The notes: generated from the sequence alone by a model not told the origin. DNA of 64,000 bases from Streptomyces alboniger (GCF_008704395.1 NZ_CP023695.1:7874001-7938000); one strand, 5' to 3'. Counted from the first letter of the stretch, positions 47,289 to 56,931 are shown. Made by a program: numbers and translations.

Positions 47289-48041
47289 ATGAAGATGGCT
47301 CTGTTGGGAACCAACTTCGGCCAGGCGCACGCCGCCGTCTACGCCGCCCGTGACGACGTCGAGGTGGTGATGGTCGGCCGCGACGCGGACAAGACCGCAC
47401 GGGTGGCCGGACAGTTCGGGTTCGCCGTCGGCACGGACCTGGACGCGGCCTTCACGGACCCCTCCTTCGACTTGGTCGACGTATGTCTGCCCATCCCGCT
47501 GCACGCACCGACGGTGCGGCGCGTGCTGGAGGCCGGCAAGCACGTTCTGACCGAACTGCCCACGACCGGTTCCCTGGATGACGGCCGCAGAATCGTGGCG
47601 GCCGCCGAGTCGAGCGACCAGCACGTGTTCGTGGACATGCTCGAACGGTTCATTCCTGCCAACTAGGCCCTCACCGACGCCGTACACGACGGTACCTACG
47701 GCCGACTCCAGGAGCTGCTGCTGGCACGCCGTCGCCCTGCTGTGGCCGGGTGCCTCACTCGGGCTGAAGCAGCTGCCGATGGAGGCCATGCACAGCGACC
47801 CGGACCTCATCACCCGCGCCCTCGGCGCACCGGACCAGGTGCACGTCACCGCGGTGGGACGCGACGCGGACGCTGGCGCGGTCGAGGCCGCCTCGGCCTT
47901 CGACGGCGCGATCGCCCGCAGCTCGGTCTCCTCACTGCGGCCCAAGCCGTGGGGCGCCCGCAGTGGGTTTCCCCGGCGAGCGCCCTGGCCGCGCTGGACC
48001 TGACCTGCCGAATCAACGAGCAGGTCAACCCGGCGAAGTGA
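47289..48041 (+). pseudogene. Gfo/Idh/MocA oxidoreductase, premature stop and frameshifts
   Basis: The N-terminus is a normal NAD(P)-binding Gfo/Idh/MocA fold (MALLGTNFGQAHAAVYAARD), with CLPIPLHAPTVRRVLEAGKH and the EK-like motif shifted to TELPTTGS. After MLERFIPAN a TAG interrupts the frame, but homology resumes immediately (ALTDAVHDGTYGRLQEL). It then moves to another frame (LKQLPMEAMHSDPDLITRAL) and ends in a third (NQRAGQPGEV antisense to LTCRINEQVNPAK). At least one nonsense and two frameshift changes mean it is dead. Confidence 0.85.
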
Positions 48042-48378
48042 CCCTCCAGCGCTGCCGCCGAACCGCCTTGACCGCGCGGCAAGAAGGCCCCAGACAGCCA
48101 CCCACAACAACACGGCGTGTCTGGAGGGAAGTCGGTCAGCACGACCGAACATCTGTCGCTTGCCCGCGGCGAGGGTGTGAAGGCTCGGCAGGCCGTCCTA
48201 CCGGACGGCCGGAAGGAACGGAAGCCCTGGTGAGAGCAGCAGCTCCCGACCTCGGTCCGGTCAGGAGGCCGCGACCGGCAGTGAGCGCGACCTCTGTCAT
48301 CCGAGCTGCCATTACACTGCGCCAAGCGCGGCGTCACAGGTCACGCAGCAACTGGCCGAAAGTCGAACGGGGAACGGC
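48042..48378. other. Intergenic stretch
   Basis: No gene is recognised. It is likely to hold the promoter of the membrane-protein gene that follows. Confidence 0.4.
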
Positions 48379-49347
48379 ATGGCTACGGGTGGATGGGGGC
48401 CGGGCAACGGCCCGGGTCAGCCTGGCGGCAACGGACCGGGAGGCCAGGGCGGCTGGGGCGCTCCTTACGGACCACCGCCGGGTGGACCGTACGGTCCGCC
48501 ACCACCGCATCCGGCCCCGCACCCGAGCCCGCCTCCGTACCCCTACGCCCCCCAGCCCACGAGGCCCGCCGTCCGGCGTTCCCGAGGCTGCCTGTCGTAC
48601 TTCTCACTCTTCGGGCTCGTCTCCGCGATCCTGCGCTCCGCGCATCGCGTCGCCATCAGGCTCTTCGCGCAGGAGGGTGAGGGCCGAATAGTGGACCGCG
48701 CCGTGGACCGCGTCCAGTTGGCCCGCACGGTGCTCGGTGCCGTAGCCACCATCGCCCTGATCCTCGCCTACAACGTGGACCGGAACCGCTTGGAGGACGC
48801 GGCGTGGAGCGGCGTCGCCAACCTCATCGTCGCCCCGCTCGTGCTGCTCATCGCCGGGCCTCTGGTCATCCTCGGATTCATCCACTACGCGCCTTCGTCC
48901 CTGCGCCCGCATCTGCGCTCCCGGCTGCGCGCTCCGCTCAAGGCGGTCGGCTGGTACGTACTGACGTTGGTCGTCATCAGCGGAATCCTCGTCCTTACGG
49001 CGCGGACCCTCGACGCCAACGACGGGAGGAGCTGGTGGGAATACGTACTGGGCGTCGCCGCGATCATCGTGATCGTGTGGGGTTTTCCCTTCTTCTTCAT
49101 GGCGTCGCTGTACTCGGCCCGCAGCGCCTTCAACAGCGCCCAAATCCACCCGCTGCTGCCGCCCATCCTCACCCTGGCGCTGGTATGGGTGTTCGCGGTC
49201 TTCAACCTGCTCGCCGACGGTATGCCGGGGGGCCCGCCGGTCGTCCAGTTCTGCTTTATGCTGGGCGGGCCGCTGTCGGTGACAGCCGTCTCGCTGTGGG
49301 AACTGCGACGAATGAGGACCCGTTTCGGCGTCACCCTGCGCGCCTGA
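48379..49347 (+). CDS. Membrane protein with Gly/Pro-rich N-terminus
   Basis: A 322-residue protein. The first 65 residues are a Gly/Pro/Tyr-rich tail (GPPPGGPYGPPPPHPAPHPS), typical of Streptomyces membrane proteins and perhaps a protein-interaction tether. Five or six hydrophobic helices follow (VLGAVATIALILAYNV, LIVAPLVLLIAGPLVILGF, VLTLVVISGILVLTA, VAAIIVIVWGFPFFFMASL, LTLALVWVFAVFNLL). The family is not recognised and no catalytic motif is seen. The ATG at the start of the tail is consistent with a GAACGGGG upstream. Confidence 0.85.
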   Translation: MATGGWGPGNGPGQPGGNGPGGQGGWGAPYGPPPGGPYGPPPPHPAPHPSPPPYPYAPQPTRPAVRRSRGCLSYFSLFGLVSAILRSAHRVAIRLFAQEGEGRIVDRAVDRVQLARTVLGAVATIALILAYNVDRNRLEDAAWSGVANLIVAPLVLLIAGPLVILGFIHYAPSSLRPHLRSRLRAPLKAVGWYVLTLVVISGILVLTARTLDANDGRSWWEYVLGVAAIIVIVWGFPFFFMASLYSARSAFNSAQIHPLLPPILTLALVWVFAVFNLLADGMPGGPPVVQFCFMLGGPLSVTAVSLWELRRMRTRFGVTLRA

Positions 49348-49414
49348 CTCGGCTCCGCCGGGCCCCGCTCCCAGGGGAATCGCCCTTGACCGGGATGGTG
49401 GTGCCGCGCGTCGC

Positions 49415-50260
49415 CTACTTCAGCCCGAGAGCAACGATCAAGCCGGCTATCAGCACTGCCGCAAGCGTTGTCTGGAGCAAGGTCAGGAGCTGCTGGGTAC
49501 CGTCCCGTCGTAACGTGCTGCGCACATGCTCCCACGCGGTCGGTTCCAGGCCCTTTACGATGAACAGATCATGGCCAAGTGCGGACACCACCCCGGCCGG
49601 CGACGAGGAGTCATCAGCCGTTCCTATCCATGACTTGGACAGCATCATTTCCACGTCCGGGATCAGATTCGAGACCCCATCTTCCTCCAAGGCCCTTCTG
49701 CAATAGCCGCAGAGATACGAGGACATCACCTTCTGACGGACGTCGCTCAATACAGGAGTGACATCACCCACGCAGCCCTTCGTTCCCAGGTGTACTGAGC
49801 CTCTCAAGCGAGGGGAGACAGCGGCGATCGCTTCTCGCACCGTGAGCGTCAGCACAAACTCCAGGATCGACGGCGGGGCCATCCACCTCTGCCAGTTGCC
49901 GAGGGCGATGATCGAGACACCGCTGTGCCGCAACGAATAGAAGTTGTCAGCCAGCGTCGCCTTCGTCAGCAGCACCAGGCGATCGGGCGGCTCCTCCTCC
50001 TTCGTCCGGAAGGCGCTCGACAGGGCCATGAAGCGACGCCGCATGCCCTGCCGGAATGCCTCACACTCCGTTCGCACGACCTCTCGGTCGAGGAGCTCGC
50101 CTCGTGTGAGCATCCGAATGAGGGGGTCCGTCGGGTCGGGGGACAGGAACTCGAACTCGAAACCGCTCTGCAAGGTATTGAGATGCAAGATCAAGTACCG
50201 GAGTGCCGCGTCGTTGCCATCGTCGATGGCGGAGACGATCCCTATCCGCTTTCGTCCCAC
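49415..50260 (-). CDS. Hypothetical tail-anchored protein with C-x2-C motif
   Basis: A 281-residue protein. The N-terminus (RKRIGIVSAIDDGNDAALRY) looks like an alpha/beta fold, SSYLCGYCRRAL holds a lone C-x2-C pair about 80 residues before the end, and the C-terminal helix (LLTLLQTTLAAVLIAGLIV) is a tail anchor. GTKGCVGDVTPVLSDVRQKV just before the cysteines is a motif I have the impression recurs in uncharacterised actinobacterial proteins, but I cannot name it. The GTG follows GGGAGGGG. Codon bias is softer than in the neighbours. It is convergent with the membrane-protein gene. Confidence 0.75.
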   Translation of the reverse strand: MGRKRIGIVSAIDDGNDAALRYLILHLNTLQSGFEFEFLSPDPTDPLIRMLTRGELLDREVVRTECEAFRQGMRRRFMALSSAFRTKEEEPPDRLVLLTKATLADNFYSLRHSGVSIIALGNWQRWMAPPSILEFVLTLTVREAIAAVSPRLRGSVHLGTKGCVGDVTPVLSDVRQKVMSSYLCGYCRRALEEDGVSNLIPDVEMMLSKSWIGTADDSSSPAGVVSALGHDLFIVKGLEPTAWEHVRSTLRRDGTQQLLTLLQTTLAAVLIAGLIVALGLK

Positions 50261-50795
50261 AGAGCCCCTCCCGCTCCCGTTCCGGCATGACCTTACAACC
50301 CAGGAACCCGCCTTCAACATCAAAATCCCATTGTGCCCCCATGCGACCAACTGCTTCTGTGGGGAGAGGCGTTGGTCGGTGAGAAGTCGACCCCACACTG
50401 GGGACGAATAGCCCTGCGAGTTCGCGCCTCCGCCGTACGACAGCGCAGTCGCCTCTCACCCGGCCGCTGACGTCCCACCAAGTCCCGCGAACAGCGCCGC
50501 CCCACGATGACGTACGTGAAGGTAGGTGCTGTGCGCTCCTGTGAGGTCGCCCCCACGCGGACACAGTCCTCACCGGGCACCCGAGGCGGGTCCGAGGGCC
50601 CAGGCCGGCCTGTGACAGGTGACTCAGACGCCAAGGCCACGCCGAGCGCGGTCTCGGCCTGGGCATAGGGGGATCCTGCCCGCCCGTGGACGAAGCCGAG
50701 CGGCAGACGCCGAGGGAGCGGCTGCCAGGCGCACGTGACGGGCGGTACGAAACGGCGTTCGGGGGGCTCTGGCGCTGAAGTGTGGTGAGAGGCTC
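50261..50795. other. Intergenic region
   Basis: No gene is recognised in these 535 bp. Open frames exist on both strands but have proline/arginine-rich, low-quality translations. The right end is the promoter region of the FUSC gene. Confidence 0.45.
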
Positions 50796-52055
50796 ATGAT
50801 CGGGAACGTGAATGTCATGCCGGACGTATCAGCACCCGTGATCAAACTGGTGCGGCGGACCACCGAGCCCGTCGCGGCGCAGACCCTGCGTTCCACGGCC
50901 GCGGCCGTGATCTCCTTCAGCGCCGCCTTGATGGTCCTGCCCGCGCAACCCGCTCCCCTGACGGCCCCGCTCACCGCGCTCCTGGTCGTCCAGGTCACCC
51001 TGTACGCGACCCTGACCACCGGTATCCGGCGCGTGAACTCCGTCATCGTCGGCGTCCTCATCGCCATTGGCTTCACCGCCCTGGTCGGGCTGACCTGGTG
51101 GAGCCTGGGCCTGACGATCTTCACCTCGCTGATCATCGGCCGCTTCGTACGGGTGAATGAATTCGTGCCCGAGGTGGCGATCAGCGCGATGCTGGTCCTG
51201 GGCGTCTCCCAGGCCACATCGGCGGCCTGGCACCGGGTCCTGGAAACGCTGATCGGCGCTGGGGTGGGCCTGCTGTTCAACCTGCTGTTCGCACCGCCGG
51301 TGTGGACGCAGTCTGCGGGGATGTCCATCGACGGGTTGGCGCGCGGGATGGGCCGGATGTTCCGCACCATGGGCACCGAGATCGCCGGAGGCAACCTCCC
51401 CTTCCCGCACGCGGCCGCCAGGCTGCACGAGGCACGGCGACTGGACCACGACATCGTGGAGGTCGACGCCTCTCTGCGGCAGGCCGAGGAGAGCCTGCGG
51501 ATGAACCCGCGCGTACGGCAGGGACTGCTGTCCCGGGTGGTGCTGCGGACAGGGCTGGACACCCTGGAGATCTGCGCGGTGGTGTTGCGTGTGCTGACCC
51601 GAAGTCTGACTGACCTGGCGAAGTTCCGTACGGACGAGCCGCTGTTCCCGCCGGACGTGTCCGCCGGTCTTGAGCAACTGTTCGAGCAGGTGGCCGACGC
51701 CATCGAGAGCTTCGCCCGGCTGATCACCACCCAGGTGGCCGCCAACGCGGAGCAGGCCGAGGAGCGGCTGACCGACGCCCTGGCCGCGAGCCGGGCCACC
51801 CGCGACCGGGTCGCCGAGATGCTGCTGGAAGACGTGCAGGAGCACCCCAGGCAGTGGCAGCTGCACGGCGCGCTGCTCGCCGAGATCGACCGGATCCTCG
51901 ACGAACTGGACCTCGACAAGCGCACCGAGCGCCTCATACAGGAGCTGGACCGCCGCTCGGCGGAGCTCAATGAACGCCATCCGCGGCTCGCGGCGCTGCG
52001 CCGCCGACTGCGCGGCGAGAGCGGCACTGAGCGGCAGCCGGCCGTGGAGACGTGA
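50796..52055 (+). CDS. FUSC-family / aromatic acid exporter-like membrane protein
   Basis: A 419-residue protein. The first 170 residues hold four or five membrane helices of the FUSC/DUF939 (ArAE) type (FSAALMVLPAQPAPLTAPLT, VNSVIVGVLIAIGFTALVGL, LETLIGAGVGLLFNLLFAPP). The remainder is a long soluble helical domain. Members export aromatic carboxylic acids or drugs. An ATG 12 bp upstream of MPDVSAPVIK is used; the second ATG is also possible. No operon partner is close. Confidence 0.88.
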   Translation: MIGNVNVMPDVSAPVIKLVRRTTEPVAAQTLRSTAAAVISFSAALMVLPAQPAPLTAPLTALLVVQVTLYATLTTGIRRVNSVIVGVLIAIGFTALVGLTWWSLGLTIFTSLIIGRFVRVNEFVPEVAISAMLVLGVSQATSAAWHRVLETLIGAGVGLLFNLLFAPPVWTQSAGMSIDGLARGMGRMFRTMGTEIAGGNLPFPHAAARLHEARRLDHDIVEVDASLRQAEESLRMNPRVRQGLLSRVVLRTGLDTLEICAVVLRVLTRSLTDLAKFRTDEPLFPPDVSAGLEQLFEQVADAIESFARLITTQVAANAEQAEERLTDALAASRATRDRVAEMLLEDVQEHPRQWQLHGALLAEIDRILDELDLDKRTERLIQELDRRSAELNERHPRLAALRRRLRGESGTERQPAVET

Positions 52056-52339
52056 GACCCCGCTGCTGTTCTTTCCGGCTCTGAACTCGGCCATCGTCGC
52101 GGAGAACTGGCCCAAGTAGCGTTCGGCAGGGGAGAGGCGCCGTTCATCATCCCGCGATCCGTTCGGCCAAACGCCCTCGTGTTGCGGACAACGCGGTACG
52201 TCGACGCCACCGTCACCCAGCTCCGCCGGCCTCCCGGCCGCCGACACCCTGCATCCACTGCGCGACCCGGCATCTGCCCCCGGCCTCGGGCCCGACGCCC
52301 CGGCCCCCTCCCATGCGTGTCCGTCCGGATAGCTCGCCG
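52056..52339. other. Intergenic stretch
   Basis: Nothing recognisable between the FUSC gene and the kinase pseudogene. Confidence 0.4.
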
Positions 52340-53170
52340 TCAGCCAGGCTCCGGGGCCGCCACCCCGTTGGCGGGCGCCGCGGCGGACGCGGTGTCGGCG
52401 ATGAGGGTGACGATGTCCTGGAGGACGGACTCGCTCTCGGTGACTTCGATGATGGGGGCGCCGTGGTCGACTGCCTGGTCGCGCGGCCAGGTCTGGATGA
52501 GGCGGATGTTGTCGAACTCGCGGAGGTAGCGCTCTTCGACGCGGGATCAGGTTTCACGGCCGACCCGGCCCGCAGGGCCGAGCTGAAGAACAGGGGCATG
52601 GCCCAGGTTCTTCGGGGGTCGGGCAGGGGGAGGGGACGACGTGGAAGCTGGAGGTGTGCAGAGCGGGAAGCAGATCCTGTGGAACCGCGGCGCGCAGGAC
52701 TTCACGGACGGTGTCGGTGGAGATGACCCGAGTCATGCGCAACCGTACGGCCAGTTGGCTCGCGATCGTGGACTTGCCCACCCCGGTGACGCCGCCCGGC
52801 AGGACGATCAGCGCTGCCTGGAGGTTGTCGACGTACTGCCACCGCCGGTAGCGAAGCGCGTGTTGTTCGTCGATCTCGCTCAGGACCGCGCATGCCAGAT
52901 CGCGCAGTGTGCGGGTCGCAACGAGGGAGTGTGCTTGCGCGGTCAGCCGCTCGTGCACGCGTCGGGCGGCGGCGAACGCCTCGCCGGGAGTATTCCGGCG
53001 GTCATGAACGAAGAGGCGAGCAGGCCTTCGGAGAAGGGCAGACGTTGGGAGCCGGTGTGGATCTCGATGCGCGGCGTGGTGCAGCCCGACCCCGGCCAAG
53101 GCCAGGGCCCCAGGCCGTGAACGCTGTGCTAACGCTGTCCGGTACCTCTGCTGCAGAAAAGTGGCTGGAA
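52340..53170 (-). pseudogene. 2-phosphoglycerate kinase-like protein, frameshifted
   Basis: The P-loop kinase core is in LIVLPGGVTGVGKSTIASQL, followed by RVISTDTVREVLRAAVP, as in archaeal and actinobacterial 2-phosphoglycerate kinases. An upstream piece (LPFSEGLLASSFMTAGILP) lies in another frame, joined by a frameshift near 52,990. Downstream, after ALHTSSF, homology is lost and a coding-like tail (REFDNIRLIQTWPRDQAVDH) reappears in a third frame. At least two frame changes and a missing stretch make this a pseudogene. Confidence 0.75.
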
Positions 53171-53273
53171 CGGCCAATTCCGCCCCACAGACACCACATG
53201 GGGCTCTGAACTGCGGCGTTGAGGAAGAGAGACACCTACTTACGGGACCGAGGTTGGCGCGTACGCTGCGGTC

Positions 53274-53972
53274 ATGGATGACCCCGTGCTCACCGCCCGC
53301 GAACTGGTGCGGGACCGATTTCCCGCTGCCCGGGCTGCCTTCCTCGCCGGCAGCGTGCTGACCGACCGCCGGACGCCCACGTCTGATCTGGACATCGTGG
53401 TCCTCTTGGACGGACCGCCCGCCCCCCTTCGGGAGAACCTGGTATATCGCGGCTGGCCGGTGGAGCTGTTCGTGCAAACAGAGGCCATCTGGCACAGTTT
53501 CGCCGACCAGGAGACCGCGTACCGGCGTTCGCCGCTGCTGGCCATGTGTGCTGACGGCATGCTCCTGTTAGACACGGATGGGCTGGGCGCTTCGCTCCAG
53601 GACGAGGCGCGAAGGCGTTGGGCTGCGGGCCCGCCCCTGCTCTCGGACCGTGAGCGTGACTACCAGCGGTACGTCCTGACGGACTTGCTCGATGACCTGC
53701 GTGGCTGTGCGGACCCTGCGGAGCGGGTGTACTTGGTCTCGCAGATGTTGCAGTGTGCCTCGGAGCTGGTCCTGCTGGTCAGCGGGCACTGGCTCGGCGG
53801 CGGCAAGTGGTTGTCGCGGCGGCTGGCTGCGGCCGACCCCGGGGTCCACCGCGCGTTGTCCGAAGCTGCCGCGCAGGCGATCGCCGGGGACGCCAAGGTC
53901 TTCGCCGAGGTCGTGGCCGAGGTGCTGGACAAGTCTGGCGGCCCCCTGTGGGACGGGTATGCCATCCGGTGA
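53274..53972 (+). CDS. Nucleotidyltransferase-domain protein
   Basis: A 232-residue protein of the Pol-beta nucleotidyltransferase superfamily: the GS motif (FLAGSVLTDRRTPTSDLDIV) supplies GS and the catalytic D-x-D, with the third Asp likely in VELFVQ (E/D ambiguous). The C-terminal half is helical (DYQRYVLTDLLDDLRGC), similar to aminoglycoside nucleotidyltransferase or KNTase-like proteins and to minimal NTase-HEPN systems. Substrate unknown. The ATG is at the family start. The stop is followed 14 bp later by a short frame that may be its partner. Confidence 0.88.
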   Translation: MDDPVLTARELVRDRFPAARAAFLAGSVLTDRRTPTSDLDIVVLLDGPPAPLRENLVYRGWPVELFVQTEAIWHSFADQETAYRRSPLLAMCADGMLLLDTDGLGASLQDEARRRWAAGPPLLSDRERDYQRYVLTDLLDDLRGCADPAERVYLVSQMLQCASELVLLVSGHWLGGGKWLSRRLAAADPGVHRALSEAAAQAIAGDAKVFAEVVAEVLDKSGGPLWDGYAIR

Positions 53973-53986
53973 GTCAGTTGGGCGCG

Positions 53987-54175
53987 ATGCCCGAGGAGTA
54001 CCTGGAGGGCCGCACGACCGGCCCGGTGACATGGCTGCGCACACCCAAGAACCTGGACCGGTTCGCCGCCCTTATCCGCGCCGCCGACACTCGCCGCCGC
54101 GTCATGGAGGACCCAAAGGCCAGGGCCTCCGGCCGTGAATGCTGTGCGGGTCGCACGGCGGGATGGATGACGTAG
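53987..54175 (+). CDS. Short hypothetical protein (62 aa)
   Basis: The frame MPEEYLEGRTTGPVTWLRTP followed by LDRFAALIRAADTRRRVMED has good coding bias and begins 14 bp after the nucleotidyltransferase. The last 20 residues (CCAGRTAGW) look less protein-like, so the true gene may be truncated. No ribosome-binding site stands out, and the family is not recognised. Confidence 0.4.
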   Translation: MPEEYLEGRTTGPVTWLRTPKNLDRFAALIRAADTRRRVMEDPKARASGRECCAGRTAGWMT

Positions 54176-54479
54176 TCGCCGCGCCAGGCGCCGGGACGCG
54201 ACCGGCCGCGCACTCCCGAAGTCACCCGGGGGCGGGGGGGAGTGCCGGGGACCGCCTCCTCAAGCACGGAGGCCCCATGGTTGCCCCGAAACCGCCGCGC
54301 CCTTCGCCGGAGCAGCGCGAGCGCCTGGAGCAGCTCGCCGACGCCGCCCGGATGCGTATGGCGCTGTCCCCGTCACCGATGCCGCCACTGCCCGGCACCG
54401 CTCCCGGCAGTACCCCGGCGGCCGGCCGAACCCGTGGCGCAGCGCGAGGGGCCGCCGTCGGGGATGAGCGGACGCGAGG

Positions 54480-55190
54480 GATTCCACCGCACACCCGTGC
54501 ACGCAGGGGAGTGGAGACCACGGTGGAGCGGATCGGGCGGTTCACTCGGTGCGCTTCACCCGGTGGGGGAGTGCGGAACATCCCGGCATCCGGTGCGCTC
54601 GGTGCGGTGCATCGGTGCGCCCGTCGACGAAGCCGTGCACTCCCACCCACCGCACCACCGCACGGGTGCACCGCACCCACCGCACCGGCGTGCCGCACCG
54701 CACGCTCCACCGGCGCACGTCGGAGTGGCCGCCCCCCGCCCGCTCCACCCGATGTGACCACAGAGGGTGACGCCGCATCGGATGCAGTGCGCTCGATGCA
54801 CCCCCCTTGACCAGGTGTGCCGCCGAATTGCACCCAGCCCATCGAGTGGAAAGCAACCCTTGTCCACCCACGAGTTTTCGAGCGATCTTCGACGTTTCTC
54901 CTTGACCGCGTCCGCTACCACTCTGTGGGCGCGCGCACCGAGTCCACGATGCACGGTGGCGGAGGGGAGATCTCTCCCACCTGGCGCACCGTGCACCGTC
55001 ACTGTGTGTAGGGGTGATGCGTGGCGCGGACGATGTCGTGTACTCCCGCATCGCGGTGGGTTCCACCGAGTGGAAGCGCACGGCATCGTCCGCACCGAGT
55101 GGAGAGTGGAGGCCACCGGATGCGGGTGGAGTCCACTCGGTGCGCCCCGCCGGGTGGGAAAGTGCGTTACATCGTCCGCAACTCAGACAC
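54480..55190. repeat. Low-complexity tract of degenerate short repeats
   Basis: About 700 bp crowded with variants of two motifs and their complements: GGTGCGGTGC/CCACCGCACC and TCCACCGAGTGG/CCACTCGGTG. Runs such as CACCGCACCCACCGCACCGG (54,670-54,690) occur next to spaced copies at 54542, 55060, 55092 and 55131. On every frame the translation is a Cys/His/Pro/Arg-rich string without domain character. It is non-coding as far as I can tell. It lies just upstream of the DUF6461 gene. Confidence 0.65.
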
Positions 55191-55323
55191 CGTCCCGGAA
55201 CCTCCGGATCGAAGGTTGGAGACGGCGTCTGAGGAGCGCCCCCCTACAATCCTGTCGAGGTCGCGACCGCACGCTCAATGGGACCGGACCCCGCATGTCA
55301 GTGGCGCAGACGACAATCCCCGC

Positions 55324-56388
55324 ATGACCTCACCTCAGCACCTTCAGGGCCTCCTCGCCGATTTAGGGCTTGAGCAGGCAGCCACGTTCACGGCCGTGCA
55401 CGGCGGTGACGAGGACGCTGTCATCCGGCTCTTCGGCGGCAACCCCGAGCAGTGCCGCCCCCTGCGACTGGAAGATCTGCGCGAGCACTACGAGAGGGAC
55501 CTCATCCTGGTCTCCCGGTCAGGACCTGCCGTTATCGTCGTGGAGAACAACAACTACCAAGGGTCTCGCGAGGAGGTACTGCGCCCGCTCTCCCGGCACG
55601 GCCGCACCGCCAGCGCCTACTGGAACGTCAACGCGGTCTCCCGGCTGAGCCTGGCCGAAGGCGGGCTGATCTCCTGCGCCTTCGAAATGATCGCGCCCGA
55701 GTACACCATGTTCGGAGCGCGCCCCGACGCCTGGCAGCCCCTGCTGGAAGGCCTGGACCTGGACGACTACGAAACCCGTTGGGGAGCCGGCCTGATGGCT
55801 GTCGAGCGCGCGACCGGTGCGCGATTCGACAACTCCTGGGTACGTGGCCCGCACCGCGCTGTGGAGATCACGCGGGTACCGGAGTCCCTGCTGGGGCAGG
55901 GACTCATCGACTCGCCCCTGCTCAAGCGGGAGCCCTTCATCAGCTATCTGGCCGACTTGAGACCCACACTGCTGAAACCGATGCGGCGCCACGCCCTGGA
56001 CCTGGCCCTCGCACATGCCGGCCTACACGAACACCCGCTGGCCGTGGCAACACTGACAGCCGCCACTCTCCCGGCCGGCGAGAGAGTGCGGCTGCGCGAG
56101 GACCTCACTGCCGCCCACGACCAAGCGCACACTAGGGCTCGCGCCATGCTGATCGGCGAGCCGGAAAACTTCGAACCCGAGTGGGAACGCCCCTCCCACC
56201 TCGTCTTCCGCCAGGCCATCGTCTTCGGTGTCCTCGCCCAGTGCGTCGCCGCCCATCTGCCCACCCCAACGGACGGGTTCCCGGACATCCTCAGCTCCTT
56301 GGATACGGCGATGACCGGGGACGGCGCACGCGCCCATGAGTTCTGGATGGTCAAGTACCTGCACGATGCGGCACGAAGAGCAGCCTGA
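55324..56388 (+). CDS. DUF6461-family protein with extra C-terminal domain
   Basis: A 354-residue protein. The N-terminal half has the DUF6461 pattern (VIVVENNNYQGSREEVLRPL, then YWNVNAVSRLSLAEGG and FEMIAPE), related to the protein at 28.2-28.9 kb. The C-terminal 150 residues (MRRHALDLALAHAGLHEHPL and more) are helical and of unknown function. The ATG at MTSPQHLQGLLADLGLEQ is the first protein-like start; the open frame extends upstream into the repeat tract only by chance. No ribosome-binding site stands out (CCCCGC precedes). Confidence 0.8.
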   Translation: MTSPQHLQGLLADLGLEQAATFTAVHGGDEDAVIRLFGGNPEQCRPLRLEDLREHYERDLILVSRSGPAVIVVENNNYQGSREEVLRPLSRHGRTASAYWNVNAVSRLSLAEGGLISCAFEMIAPEYTMFGARPDAWQPLLEGLDLDDYETRWGAGLMAVERATGARFDNSWVRGPHRAVEITRVPESLLGQGLIDSPLLKREPFISYLADLRPTLLKPMRRHALDLALAHAGLHEHPLAVATLTAATLPAGERVRLREDLTAAHDQAHTRARAMLIGEPENFEPEWERPSHLVFRQAIVFGVLAQCVAAHLPTPTDGFPDILSSLDTAMTGDGARAHEFWMVKYLHDAARRAA

Positions 56389-56931
56389 CCCGCGCCGCCG
56401 GACGCCGGGGAACTCGCCGGGAAGATATCGGCCGTCAACCACAGGAGAACCTCCATTCCGAGGTTCCAAAACGGGTTGTCAACGTACCGTGCGGCGTGCC
56501 GGTCCGCGCCCGCGCGCCACCGCACCGGACATCCGGTGCGGTGGCGCTCTGGCTGTTTGGTAAGCGCTGGTGTCTGCTGTTGGTAAAGACGAGCTGCGAT
56601 GGGTCTTCGGGTGGGACGTTGGCCCTGGGTATCTGTCCCGTCACATGCTCTGACCTGTGGGAACAGCCGCCGCACGCGTGGTTTTCCGTTGTGCCACACG
56701 TGTCCCACTCAGAGCAGAGCCCCTTGGCTCCCCGTATCCTCACCTGCCGGGATAACGGGGCGTGCACCTGCCGTCAGCTCTGGGCCATGCAGACGCTGCC
56801 GTCGTGGCCGAGACGGCTGAGGAGACCGTCGAGCACACGCTGGCCCGGATGTTTTTGCAACTAGGGCCACCCCCAGAAGCCACAGAGCAGGGCTACAGCC
56901 CGGTAGGCGGCAGTGACGGAGGCAGGCGGCA
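56389..56931. other. Intergenic region
   Basis: No gene is recognised. It begins with a coding-like minus-strand piece ending in VDNPFWNLGMEVLLWLTADI, probably a scrap of an unidentified protein, and contains the hairpin described separately. The right end is the promoter of the following small gene. Confidence 0.4.
56514..56547. terminator. 15-bp perfect hairpin
   Basis: GCGCCACCGCACCGG pairs with 56533-56547 around a 4-base loop, 125 bp after the DUF6461 stop. Its core ACCGCACC is the same motif that fills the repeat tract upstream. Confidence 0.65.

Noticed and set aside
50624..52273. Serine-rich minus-strand frame opposite the FUSC gene
   Set aside because: A shadow frame with Ser/Arg-rich composition and no domain.
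54480..55190. CRISPR array
   Set aside because: The repeats are short, degenerate and irregularly spaced, and no cas genes are seen.
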